From assembly GCA_038746285.1 (NCBI GenBank), contig JBCDKT010000022.1:1-61952 (forward strand): DNA of 61,952 nucleotides, given 5' to 3'. Source of the DNA: Bacteroidota bacterium (GTDB lineage Bacteria; Bacteroidota; Rhodothermia; Rhodothermales; JANQRZ01). Numbering within the stretch: position 1 is the first letter of the stretch; each line of letters opens with the position of its first letter. Below are positions 1 through 9,470 of this stretch, in pieces. The notes below the pieces were generated by a model. It saw nothing but the letters and a program-made list of their open reading frames with translations. It was not told where the DNA came from and did no database searches. A program made the position numbers and the translations under genes.

Positions 1-881
<881 letters not shown>

Positions 882-1108
882 AGTCGGGTCGGGAAGGGAA
901 AAGAGCCGGGGGATGATAACCGCGTGCCGGTCAGGACGCAATGCCGTCGCCCCGCCCATGTCGTCGCGGACAGGCGTCGATACCGGCAGACATAGGCTAC
1001 CAAGCGGCCCGGCAGCGCGGCCGCTCCCCGCGACTGGCGTGAGCCGATCCGTCGAGGAATCCCGTCTTGGAGGGCGAACCCGCTTCGCATCCTTCGACCC
1101 CCCCGACC

Positions 1109-2344
1109 ATGACGCGCCTCTTCCTCCTCTCGCTCGCCCTCGTCCTTGCCGCCTGCGGCTCCGACTACGAAGACGACTACGCCAACGACCCCTACGCGGC
1201 CAGCCCCTACGCTGAGGGCTACGCTGCCGGCCCCTACGCCGACGCGGCCTATCCGCACGAGGCCTACGCCGACAGTCCGTATCCGCAAGGCCCACCGCCG
1301 AGCGGCACCTACCAGCCGGCCGCTGCCGGTCCCGCTACCGGAGGCGCTCAGCGCGTGACGATCATGGACCGGGGGCTGGGGATGCCGAGCGGCACCCAGC
1401 TGGTCCCGGCCGGCTGGCACCTCACCCAGAACCTCGCCACCGATCCCAACACGGGACAGCCCGTGAGCCAGGTGCTCGACCTGCAGGGGCCTCGCGGCGA
1501 ACTCGTCCGCAACCTCGGCCTCGCGCCCTACGGCCCGATGATGGGCACCGACTTCGAGCAGACGTGGCGGCAACTCGCCCAGCACGGCGTGCAGCTCGGC
1601 GGCGTCTCCTTCGGGCATATGCAGCGCAGCGCGTCCACTGAGGCGCTGAGCGCCTACCGCCGCGCCGTCGAGCTGGCCGGACGCAAGGGCTTCCGCGCCG
1701 AGGCCCTCGAAGCGCCGGTCCAGGGCAGCCGCGACGGGCAGGCCGTGCAGGGCTTCGTCTACGTGATTCGCTTCACCTCGCCCCAGATGCCGGGCGGCGT
1801 GCTCCAGGCCACGGCGGTCCTCAGCCCGTCGGACCTCCTCCCGCAGACGCTCCAGACCTACGCCCAGGCGTCCGACAGCTACCAGCCGAACCCGGCGTAT
1901 GAGCAGCGGATGGAGCAGATCAGCCAGGCCGCGATGCAGCGGCAGAACGCGCAGCACCGGCAGCGCATGGCCAGCAGCCAGGCCCAGCACCAGCAGCGGA
2001 TGGCGCAGCGCCAGGCCAGCTTCAACGCCCACCAGCAGCGCATGGCCGCCAACTCCGCCGCCTTCGACATGCACAACCAGGCGTGGCAGAACCAGCAGCG
2101 CTCGAACGACGAGATGCACCGCCGCACCGTCAACAGCATCACCGGCAGCGTCGACCTCTACGACGCGAACACCGGCGACAGCTACTACGGCGTCGAGAGC
2201 GGGTACGACTCCTACTGGACCGACCAGGGCGGTACCGTCGTCGGCACCGAGGGGTACGACAACCCGGACCCGATGCAGTACAACCAGGCCACGGACTACG
2301 ACGACCTCTACGACCAGGGCGGCTACGACGACGGCGGGTGGTAA
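1109..2344 (+). CDS. Tyr/Gln-rich lipoprotein of unknown function
   Basis: A 411-residue protein. The start at 1109 is chosen because it puts a lipoprotein signal (MTRLFLLSLALVLAACGS) at the very N-terminus with lipobox LAAC; an in-frame start 42 nt upstream would bury it. The mature protein begins with an Asp/Tyr/Ala/Pro-rich low-complexity stretch (repeated PYA, AYA and DSPY units, residues about 20-75). A globular middle follows (about 90-250). Residues about 265-335 are Gln/Met/Arg-rich repeats (QRMA, HQQRMA), probably helical, and the tail is Tyr/Asp/Gly-rich. It is probably anchored in the outer membrane or periplasmic face. I do not recognise a family. It sits alone between a divergent kinase and a convergent peptidase gene. 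Confidence 0.75.
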   Translation: MTRLFLLSLALVLAACGSDYEDDYANDPYAASPYAEGYAAGPYADAAYPHEAYADSPYPQGPPPSGTYQPAAAGPATGGAQRVTIMDRGLGMPSGTQLVPAGWHLTQNLATDPNTGQPVSQVLDLQGPRGELVRNLGLAPYGPMMGTDFEQTWRQLAQHGVQLGGVSFGHMQRSASTEALSAYRRAVELAGRKGFRAEALEAPVQGSRDGQAVQGFVYVIRFTSPQMPGGVLQATAVLSPSDLLPQTLQTYAQASDSYQPNPAYEQRMEQISQAAMQRQNAQHRQRMASSQAQHQQRMAQRQASFNAHQQRMAANSAAFDMHNQAWQNQQRSNDEMHRRTVNSITGSVDLYDANTGDSYYGVESGYDSYWTDQGGTVVGTEGYDNPDPMQYNQATDYDDLYDQGGYDDGGW

Positions 2345-2383
2345 GGCGCAGCCTACTGCGGGGCCAGGAGCGGGTGCCGGGGC

Positions 2384-3595
2384 TTAGGCTTCGGTGCCCG
2401 CTTCGGCGTTGTGCCGCCACGCGAGGTAGGCCATGAACCCTGGCCCGAGGCGGAGCGCGTCCTCGTCGATCGTGAAGCGCGGCGTGTGGAGGCCGTGCGT
2501 GATCCCCTTCGCCTCGTTGCCGACCCCGAGCACGTAGAACGCCCCGGGCATCTGCTGCGTGTAGAACGCGAAGTCCTCCGACGCGAACCACTGCGGCAGG
2601 TCGATCACGCGCTCGGCACCGATGTACTCGACGGCGGCGGCGCGCACCTCGGCCGCGAGGGCCGGGTCGTTCGAGAGCGCCGGGTAGCCGACGACGATCT
2701 CGACCTCGCACGTCGCGCCGAAGGCGGCGGCGGTCTGCTCGGCGATGCGGCGGATCAGGTCGTGCGCCCGGAAGCGCCAGGTTTCGTCCATCGACCGGAA
2801 GGTGCCCTCGATGTGGACCTCGGCGGGGAGGACGTTCGTCGCGCCATCGGCCGTGACCTTGCCGAAAGAGAGGATACTTGGCACGTCGGGCGGGCTGTTG
2901 CGGCTGATGACGCTCTGGAGCGCGGTGAGGACGTGCGCCTGCACGAGGACCGCGTCGGCGGCGAGCGAGTGCGGGGCGGCGGCGTGCCCGCCCTCGCCTC
3001 GGACGGTCAGGTAGACCTCGTCGGCGCTCGCCATGAAGTCGCCGCTGCGGACCCCGACCGTGCCGACCGGCAGCTGCGGGAAGACGTGCTGCCCGACGAT
3101 CCCCTCGGGCGCGGGCGACCCGCTGGCTTCGAGGGCACCCTCGGCGATCATCACGCTCGCGCCGCCGGGCGTCTTCTCCTCGCTCGGCTGGAAGAGGAAG
3201 CGGACGCTGCCGCGCAGGTCGGCGCGGATGGCGTGGAGGATCTTCGCCGTGCCGAGGAGCGAGGCTGTGTGGGCGTCGTGCCCGCAGGCGTGCATGGTCC
3301 CGTCGTGCTCGGAGGCGAAGTCGAGGCCGGTAGCCTCGTGGATCGGGAGCGCGTCCAGGTCGGCGCGGAGCGCGAGCGTCGGCCCCAGCTGCCCGCCCTC
3401 AATCGTCGCAACGACGCCGGTCTTGGCTACGCCCGTCTGCACCGTCACGCCGTCCAGCGCGCCGAGCGTCTCGGCCACGAGCGCCGCCGTCTCGTACTCC
3501 TCGAAGGCCAGCTCCGGGTTGCGGTGGACGCGCCGCCGAAGGTCAACGACCTCGTCGAACAACTCGGCATTGAGGGCCTGGATACGGTCTTGCAT
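2384..3595 (-). CDS. M20D family amidohydrolase / N-acyl-amino-acid hydrolase
   Basis: A 403-residue zinc hydrolase of the M20D family (hippurate hydrolase, IAA-amino-acid hydrolase, N-acetyl-diaminopimelate deacetylase group). Visible motifs are RRRVHRNPELAFEE near the N-terminus, ALRADLDALP, the metal site MHACGHDAHTA (C104, H106), FQPSEEKTPGG (E139/E140), GQHVFPQLP (H170) and the C-terminal GLHTPRF supplying the last His. Length matches the family (about 390-410). It hydrolyses an amide bond in N-acyl amino acids or peptides, probably in the cytoplasm because no signal peptide is seen. The precise substrate cannot be deduced. It is monocistronic; the AT-rich sequence upstream (3596-3801) is shared with the divergent gene at 3802. 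Confidence 0.9.
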   Translation of the reverse strand: MQDRIQALNAELFDEVVDLRRRVHRNPELAFEEYETAALVAETLGALDGVTVQTGVAKTGVVATIEGGQLGPTLALRADLDALPIHEATGLDFASEHDGTMHACGHDAHTASLLGTAKILHAIRADLRGSVRFLFQPSEEKTPGGASVMIAEGALEASGSPAPEGIVGQHVFPQLPVGTVGVRSGDFMASADEVYLTVRGEGGHAAAPHSLAADAVLVQAHVLTALQSVISRNSPPDVPSILSFGKVTADGATNVLPAEVHIEGTFRSMDETWRFRAHDLIRRIAEQTAAAFGATCEVEIVVGYPALSNDPALAAEVRAAAVEYIGAERVIDLPQWFASEDFAFYTQQMPGAFYVLGVGNEAKGITHGLHTPRFTIDEDALRLGPGFMAYLAWRHNAEAGTEA

Positions 3596-3801
3596 GTAGA
3601 GTAAGGCTCGAATGATATTTTTGTCTAGACGTAATATAATGGAGGTATGATGTTGGGTAGTAACCGCTTACAGTTATAAGATATCTGGATATACTTAGCA
3701 AAATGTTAATACTTGTTACAACATATATTGTGTTTGTGGATTCTAATCACTACAATGAGATGTAGCCAAGATCTCAACTGTATCACAAACACCCTACTAC
3801 C
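3596..3801. promoter_or_regulatory. AT-rich divergent intergenic region
   Basis: About 206 bp between the divergently transcribed M20D hydrolase and the beta-helix protein. It is much richer in A+T than the window, with many TATAAT-like words (for example around 3635-3642 and 3680-3700). It probably holds both promoters. The low G+C continues into the downstream gene, so it may have been acquired together with it. No specific operator was recognised. Confidence 0.4.
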
Positions 3802-6800
3802 ATGCTCGGGTACCTCCATAGCCTAATTGCGCTCGCTCTTCTAATCGTTCCAGGAGCTTTACAGGCACAGCCTCCCTCTACTGTTTCGAGCCAAGCTGAA
3901 CTCAATGCCCTTAGTGTCGTGGTGGCAGATACGGGTAAAGTGGTGCTCCGTCAAGGCTACTACGAAGCCGGAGATGGCGGAGGCATGAACTTCAGGCTTT
4001 ATCACGGTTCTAATCCTCTACTGGCGAACTTGCAAGGTAGTATTATTCCAGGCCTCATCTTCCCGGCTGGAGCAAGACAAAGCAAATCAGAATCCGTTAC
4101 GTTCAGTAGCGCCAACTCGAGGCAAAGGGACACGACATCATGTGCCCCCGTCATACCAGGCTCTTATTCCATTACCCTGAGTGGCACTGACGCGGGGGGT
4201 AATTCATATACCGTTGCTCTCGCCGACTCCTCCATGCATGGAGTGGTATGGCAGGGCCGGGAGAATTGGAAACCTCTTCTGAACTACGCGACAGGGAAAT
4301 TCCAGGAGAGGGAGGGCCCGGGAGGATTCGCCATGAAGGGACTTTTCGCCAGGCACCTCGGAGGGACTAGTCAAGATTCTTGGAGTATTTCTGGCACAGT
4401 GGAATACGACTGTGCTCAGGACAATCTCTACTGGGTTGCAATCAGGCCGGAGGGCGGGGCTCTTCTCTCGAATACAACAGAGTGGGACGCTAGGTGGTTT
4501 GGAGCGCGGAGCGAGGCGCAAGAGGCCTACTTCGACAACACGGACGCGCTCGGCTGGGCGAGTTGGGGAATAAAGAGATTTAACCAACTGCAGCTGGGTA
4601 CAGCAGAGTCATTGCATCTCCCAGACCCAGAGTGTTCCACCGCGTGCGACGGAGAACTATACTGGCGCGCAGGAACTGTTCAGCTCCCGAGCGGCGTCAT
4701 GCTAACCGGCGATGTCGGGGTTACTCTCGCCAGCACAGACTCCACAGACGAGCATGGCAACAACTACCGCCCAGTTGTCTTACCAGAGGTCGCAACCGTT
4801 CTGAAGACACTGCCTCCTCCACAGTCGATGGGGTCCATTGTTCTAGGAGGACCTCCACCATCCGTGTGTCCCTCATGCAGAATCCAACTAGACGCTACTC
4901 TAGCAAGACGAGATTATGCGGAGCCGTACCACCTCGCTCCTGACGCCCGCATCCTCCTCGCCTATAGCACGAACTCTATTCAGCCAGAGTATGCTGCTTC
5001 CTCCTTCAAAGCTCGAGATATCGTAGTCGATGTCTCGTTCAGAGAAGACTCGTTCTACGATGATTTCTACGAAGACAATGGATACTACGACAACACGCCG
5101 GGATATCGCATTGACCACGAGTATGCCGAAACGGGTCCCGTCTACACGTACGATGAGTTAAACGAGGCTGTCAGAAACACTCCGGGCTCCATAGGCTTTG
5201 CGCAGAGCTCTCACGGTGATAACACTGGGCTTCGGATTCCCAGCAACCAAAAGTTCAACCTGACCAACGTAGGTGTACTCAACACGCATTCTAATGGAGT
5301 TCTGAGCTACTGGGTGGATCGACCAGTCCTGCGGTCTGACTGGCACAACTTCCGAGACCTATATTTCAGAGACGCAGGGACCTTCAACCATGCGCTCTAT
5401 CTGTATGGGTGCACTGAAATAACTAACGTCACGATAGAAGGTGTGGGGTGGGGTCACACTGCACTGCAATGCTCTGAGGTAGAGAATCTGGTGGTTAAGA
5501 ACCTGATAGCTAACCCTCATCACAGTGAAAGCTATGTTATAGGAGTGAGAGGCGGCGCAAGGTATAGTACATGTCAAGACGCAATTGATGATCCTTACAA
5601 TATATATAATAATTGCCCTAATAAGATTAATAACTACTACGTCGATATAGGCAACTTTCAAGGAAGTCCCAAGAGTGTATTTGGTGTTGCTGGGCCTGAT
5701 ATAACCATAGAGAATGGAGTTATAGTCCAAGGGGACTTCAAGCAGATGTCACCGTTTGGCGTGAGCCTCAACTACGACGCCGACAGCCTGCAAGCGTACA
5801 GCGACAACCACTTCTCAGACCTGACTGTGGTGGCGTCTGATGGAAACGCCGCGTCTGCGATCCTAAATAATGACTGGCATGTGTGGGAGAGCTCAGTCGA
5901 AAACGTTGACTTTAAGAATACTTCATCTAGCTCATTGGACTATGACTTTAAATATTGCACCCGCATTCGGGGTGCTACAAGCGGTCGGCCCGGTGGGGGA
6001 GACCCGCAGAGTTTCGTATGGAAGAATATAGGAGAAACTGAAGCCGCTCACTGCGAGAAGTTAATACAATACAAACCTTCTAGTAATAGGGAGCGTAGAC
6101 ACTGGTACATAGACTCAAACTTCAGAAATACTAATGCATACTTTATGATAGACGATGGTGACGACAAAGACTCTATCGGAGACTATTGCAGTTCAGGTGC
6201 TCCCTGTGCCAAGCTGGACAATACACCTATCTTATTCGTGAACTCGACATTCGAGCTACCAGGGCAGCTCAAGCGCGAGGAGGCTGACCTGTTCTACGAA
6301 GTGTCGCGATTCAGGAACGTCGTTAGTGAGGAGGGGTGGGTAAGTGAGGATAGTCTCCTGTGGGTATGTCCTCAGGACACATCAGGTACCTATCAAAGAG
6401 CTATTGCAACGAACCTTCTGTGGACGCCCCATCCACTGCGTGGCCAAGTGGAATTCGGAGGAGACCTCGGACCGATTCTCGATGCTGACAGCACCTCGTG
6501 GAGCTTCGTTGATGGTGATGGAACGGCTTTCGCAAGCAATGAGACGAAGGAAACCCCCCTCTTCGGATTTGAACTTCCCAACGGGTGCAGTGAAAACGAT
6601 ACATTGACTGTGAATGTCACCGTAGCCAGGCTTCTAGACAAGAGCGGGAATCTGCTAGATGTCCCCGATACAGAGGCCTGGCATGCTGGACAAAGGGTTG
6701 CTGCAGAGAATGCCCTAGAGGCTAAGCAAGACGCTGCGCTGCCTGGTTCGCCGCGCCTCGACGCTGTTTATCCCAACCCTTCCAGAGGAGGAGCTATTAG

Positions 6801-7011
6801 CATTGTCGTAGAAATGCCAGAGCCTGGCCCCGTACGTGTTGACGTATTCGACCTTCTGGGACGGACGATCTCTGTTCTTGCTGATGAGCGTATGGAGGCA
6901 GGCAGGCATCAGGCCGAGTTGAACACGCACGGGCTTGGCAGCGGTGTTTACTTTGTGCGCTTCCGCAGCGGCGACGAGGTGCAGACACGCAAGATCACCG
7001 TGTTGCGCTAG
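3802..7011 (+). CDS. Secreted right-handed beta-helix-like protein with T9SS type A sorting domain
   Basis: A 1069-residue secreted protein. Residues 1-22 are a signal peptide (LIALALLIVPGALQAQ). The middle (about 430-720) is rich in short strands with N/V/I alternation (LTNVGVLNTHSNG, EITNVTIEGVGW, VENLVVKNLIANP), the look of a right-handed parallel beta-helix (pectate-lyase/pectin-lyase-like fold). The last about 80 residues (VYPNPSRGG..., DLLGRTISVL, LGSGVYFVRF, TRKITVLR) are a T9SS type A sorting domain, so the protein is exported to the surface. Base composition is clearly lower in G+C than the neighbours across the passenger and returns to host-like values in the sorting domain. It may bind or cleave a polysaccharide or be an adhesin; no catalytic residues could be assigned. 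Confidence 0.8.
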   Translation: MLGYLHSLIALALLIVPGALQAQPPSTVSSQAELNALSVVVADTGKVVLRQGYYEAGDGGGMNFRLYHGSNPLLANLQGSIIPGLIFPAGARQSKSESVTFSSANSRQRDTTSCAPVIPGSYSITLSGTDAGGNSYTVALADSSMHGVVWQGRENWKPLLNYATGKFQEREGPGGFAMKGLFARHLGGTSQDSWSISGTVEYDCAQDNLYWVAIRPEGGALLSNTTEWDARWFGARSEAQEAYFDNTDALGWASWGIKRFNQLQLGTAESLHLPDPECSTACDGELYWRAGTVQLPSGVMLTGDVGVTLASTDSTDEHGNNYRPVVLPEVATVLKTLPPPQSMGSIVLGGPPPSVCPSCRIQLDATLARRDYAEPYHLAPDARILLAYSTNSIQPEYAASSFKARDIVVDVSFREDSFYDDFYEDNGYYDNTPGYRIDHEYAETGPVYTYDELNEAVRNTPGSIGFAQSSHGDNTGLRIPSNQKFNLTNVGVLNTHSNGVLSYWVDRPVLRSDWHNFRDLYFRDAGTFNHALYLYGCTEITNVTIEGVGWGHTALQCSEVENLVVKNLIANPHHSESYVIGVRGGARYSTCQDAIDDPYNIYNNCPNKINNYYVDIGNFQGSPKSVFGVAGPDITIENGVIVQGDFKQMSPFGVSLNYDADSLQAYSDNHFSDLTVVASDGNAASAILNNDWHVWESSVENVDFKNTSSSSLDYDFKYCTRIRGATSGRPGGGDPQSFVWKNIGETEAAHCEKLIQYKPSSNRERRHWYIDSNFRNTNAYFMIDDGDDKDSIGDYCSSGAPCAKLDNTPILFVNSTFELPGQLKREEADLFYEVSRFRNVVSEEGWVSEDSLLWVCPQDTSGTYQRAIATNLLWTPHPLRGQVEFGGDLGPILDADSTSWSFVDGDGTAFASNETKETPLFGFELPNGCSENDTLTVNVTVARLLDKSGNLLDVPDTEAWHAGQRVAAENALEAKQDAALPGSPRLDAVYPNPSRGGAISIVVEMPEPGPVRVDVFDLLGRTISVLADERMEAGRHQAELNTHGLGSGVYFVRFRSGDEVQTRKITVLR

Positions 7012-7079
7012 GCACGGTTCGAATGTTGGGTTGCCGAGTTATGCTACCCAGCCTACGAAAGCGGCTACTCTGTCTGCTG

Positions 7080-7124
7080 CACTCAAGGCGCAAGTCTCTA
7101 CGGTTGAGGCTTGCGCTCTGAGTG
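7080..7124 (+). terminator. Hairpin downstream of the beta-helix protein gene
   Basis: Arms 7080-7094 and 7110-7124 form a 15-position stem with one G-T wobble and one A-C mismatch (CACTCA...CGCAAG pairing with CTTGCG...TGAGTG). The loop is 15 nt. There is no clear T-tract, so termination is plausible but not certain. Confidence 0.45.
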
Positions 7125-7193
7125 TAGCATGGATGTTGTGCCGAGCGAAGTCGTGACGTATGCTGGGTCGTCTCTCACCAAACCGTTGTTCCC

Positions 7194-9395
7194 GTGTGTC
7201 GTCACTGTCTATCTCTCGCGCTGCTCCTCGCCGTCTCGCTCGTCGCGCACGGGCAGGCGGCGCAGGACCTCACCCTCCAGGCCCCCGACGCCACGACGGT
7301 CGAGATCGACCGCGACGAGTGGGGCGTGCCGCGCATCACGGCTGAGACCGAGACGGGCGTGTTCTTTGGCCAGGGCTTCGCCGCGGCCCAGGACCGGCTC
7401 TTCCAGATGGAGAACTTCTGGCGCGCCTCGACCGGCCGCCTCGCCGAAGCCTTCGGCTCGGACTTCGTCGAGAGCGACCAACTCGTCCGCACGTTCTTCT
7501 ACACCCCCGCCGAGCGCCAGGCGCAGTTCGAGGCCCTGCCGGGCGAGGTCCAGACGATGCTGACGAGCTTCAAGGACGGCGTCAACGCCTACATCGACTC
7601 GGTCGCGGCGAACCCGGCGGTGTACCAGCCGGCCGAGTACGCCCAGGCGCCGTTTACGCTGATTGGGATCGAGGCGTGGGACAACGACAAGATGGTGGCC
7701 CTGATGCAGTTCTTCATGCGACGCTTCGGCGAGGCGGGCGGGGCGGAGCTGACCCGGCTCGCTGAACTGACGGCGCAGGGGCAGAAGTGGTTCGACGCGA
7801 ACCGGCCGATCAACGACCCCACGGCCGCGACGACGATTCCGAATGACATCCCGCGCCCCCCGACTGCGCACGAGGTGACTTACCGCGGCCCGGCCGTGGA
7901 CCCGGCCATCGCGAAGGCGGTCGAGGCGCGGCGCGAGCGGGTCAACCGCCAGTTCGACGCGCTCGGGGTGCCGCGCAAGTTCGGGTCGTACGCATCGCTC
8001 ATCGGGCCGTCCGTGTCGGCCCCCGGCGACGTGATGCTCCTCGGCGCGCCGCAGATGGGCGTCCCTGCCGTCTCGGCGCCCGGTGACCCGGACCGGGCGG
8101 TGACGTGGGAGTGCGAACTCCTCGTCGGCGACGCCGAGGACCCGGCGCTCCACATCGCGGGCATGACCGTGCCCGGCATCCCGGGCGTCATCATCGGGCG
8201 GACCGCCGACCGCGCGTGGACGCTCACGAGCGGCGTCTCGGACAACGTCGACACCTTCATCGAGACAACCGAAGACGACACGCTCGACCGCTACTTCTTC
8301 GACGGAGCGTTCGTGGACTACGAGGCCATCGACGAGACCATCTCAGTGCTCGGCGGCACGCCCGTCGCCTTCACCCACTACCGGAGCGTCCACGGGCCGG
8401 TCTACGCCGACGACCTCGACAACAACCAGGCGTTCACCTGGCAGTACACCTTCTGGGACCAGGAGCTCGACATGGCGACAGCCTTCTACGACCTCTGGAA
8501 AGCCGAGACGCGGGAGGAGGTGGAGGCCGTCGGGGCGGCGGTCCCGATGTCGTTCAACCTCTTCCTGAACAGCAAAGACCAGGACATCCGGTTCTGGCAC
8601 ATCGGCTTCTACCCGGACCGCCCGGACGGGGCCGACCCGCGCCTCCCGCTCGTCGGCGACGGCTCGCAGGAGTGGGACGGCATCCGGGCCTTCGCCGAGT
8701 TGCCGAAGGACGAGAATCCAGTCCAGGGCTACTACGTCAACTGGAACAACAAGCCTGCCGCCGACTGGGACCACGGCGACATCATGCCCTGGGCCGCCGG
8801 GGCCGGGCGGACCTACGACGGGGTCCTCGCGCTCGACAAGTTCGTGGTGCAGGAAGCCCCGCTGACCTTCGACGATCTCAAGGGCATGCACCCGATCATC
8901 GACGCGCGCGAGTACCCCGGCACCTACCAGCAGATCGTCCAGCTCAGCGAGACCGGCAGCCGCGCCGAGAACATGGTGCCGCCCGGGCAGAGCGCGTTCT
9001 TCAACAACGCAGGCGTGCCCAGCCCCCACGTCGCCGACCAGTGGCCGCTCTACCAGACCTACGAGATGAAGCCCTTCTCGTTCGCCGGCGCGAACCCGGT
9101 GGCGGGCGAGCCGGGCGCGGCACCGGGCCGGGCTCCGCGCCTCGGGGCCGTCTACCCGAATCCGCCCGTCGGCGAGGTCACCCGCGTCGTCGTTGAGATG
9201 CCGACGGCCGGGACGATGCAGCTTGAGGTCATCGACGTGCTCGGTCGCACGGTGGCCACGCTTCGGAACGGAGCGATGGCCGAGGGCACACATGAGCTTG
9301 AGGTCAGCACCCGGGACCTCGGGAGCGGCGTCTACTTCGTCCGCCTTCGCGCCGACGGCCAGACCCAGACGCGCAAGCTGACGGTTGTCCGGTAG
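7194..9395 (+). CDS. Penicillin acylase family (Ntn) hydrolase with T9SS sorting domain
   Basis: A 733-residue protein starting at GTG 7194; no in-frame ATG lies between it and the upstream hairpin. Residues 1-22 form a signal peptide (LSLALLLAVSLVAHGQ). The alpha-chain region contains the family motifs IDRDEWGVPRITAET, GQGFAAAQDRLFQME and LQAPD. The Ntn nucleophile at the alpha/beta junction is probably Ser265 in KFGSYASLIGPS. Most family members read GSNAW there, so this is a variant junction. GVIIGRTADRAWTLTSG and MSFNLFL follow as in the beta chain. The C-terminal about 80 residues are a T9SS type A sorting domain nearly identical at its end (LGSGVYFVRL, TRKLTVVR) to that of the preceding gene. 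Expected to be a surface or secreted amidase, perhaps acting on acyl-homoserine lactones or other N-acyl compounds; the substrate is inferred only. Confidence 0.85.
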   Translation: MCRHCLSLALLLAVSLVAHGQAAQDLTLQAPDATTVEIDRDEWGVPRITAETETGVFFGQGFAAAQDRLFQMENFWRASTGRLAEAFGSDFVESDQLVRTFFYTPAERQAQFEALPGEVQTMLTSFKDGVNAYIDSVAANPAVYQPAEYAQAPFTLIGIEAWDNDKMVALMQFFMRRFGEAGGAELTRLAELTAQGQKWFDANRPINDPTAATTIPNDIPRPPTAHEVTYRGPAVDPAIAKAVEARRERVNRQFDALGVPRKFGSYASLIGPSVSAPGDVMLLGAPQMGVPAVSAPGDPDRAVTWECELLVGDAEDPALHIAGMTVPGIPGVIIGRTADRAWTLTSGVSDNVDTFIETTEDDTLDRYFFDGAFVDYEAIDETISVLGGTPVAFTHYRSVHGPVYADDLDNNQAFTWQYTFWDQELDMATAFYDLWKAETREEVEAVGAAVPMSFNLFLNSKDQDIRFWHIGFYPDRPDGADPRLPLVGDGSQEWDGIRAFAELPKDENPVQGYYVNWNNKPAADWDHGDIMPWAAGAGRTYDGVLALDKFVVQEAPLTFDDLKGMHPIIDAREYPGTYQQIVQLSETGSRAENMVPPGQSAFFNNAGVPSPHVADQWPLYQTYEMKPFSFAGANPVAGEPGAAPGRAPRLGAVYPNPPVGEVTRVVVEMPTAGTMQLEVIDVLGRTVATLRNGAMAEGTHELEVSTRDLGSGVYFVRLRADGQTQTRKLTVVR

Positions 9396-9414
9396 CACAC
9401 CGCAGCAAACACGA

Positions 9415-9449
9415 CGCCCCGAGTCGGCTTGGACCGGCTCGGGGCGTTT
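9415..9449. terminator. Bidirectional terminator between convergent genes
   Basis: A 13-bp stem (CGCCCCGAG at 9415-9423 with CTCGGGGCG at 9438-9446, extended inward by four pairs) with loop CTTGGA, followed by TTT. It lies between the convergent ends at 9395 and 9471 and can serve both. Confidence 0.8.
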
Positions 9450-9470
9450 CGTGCTCGAACCCTACGTGGG

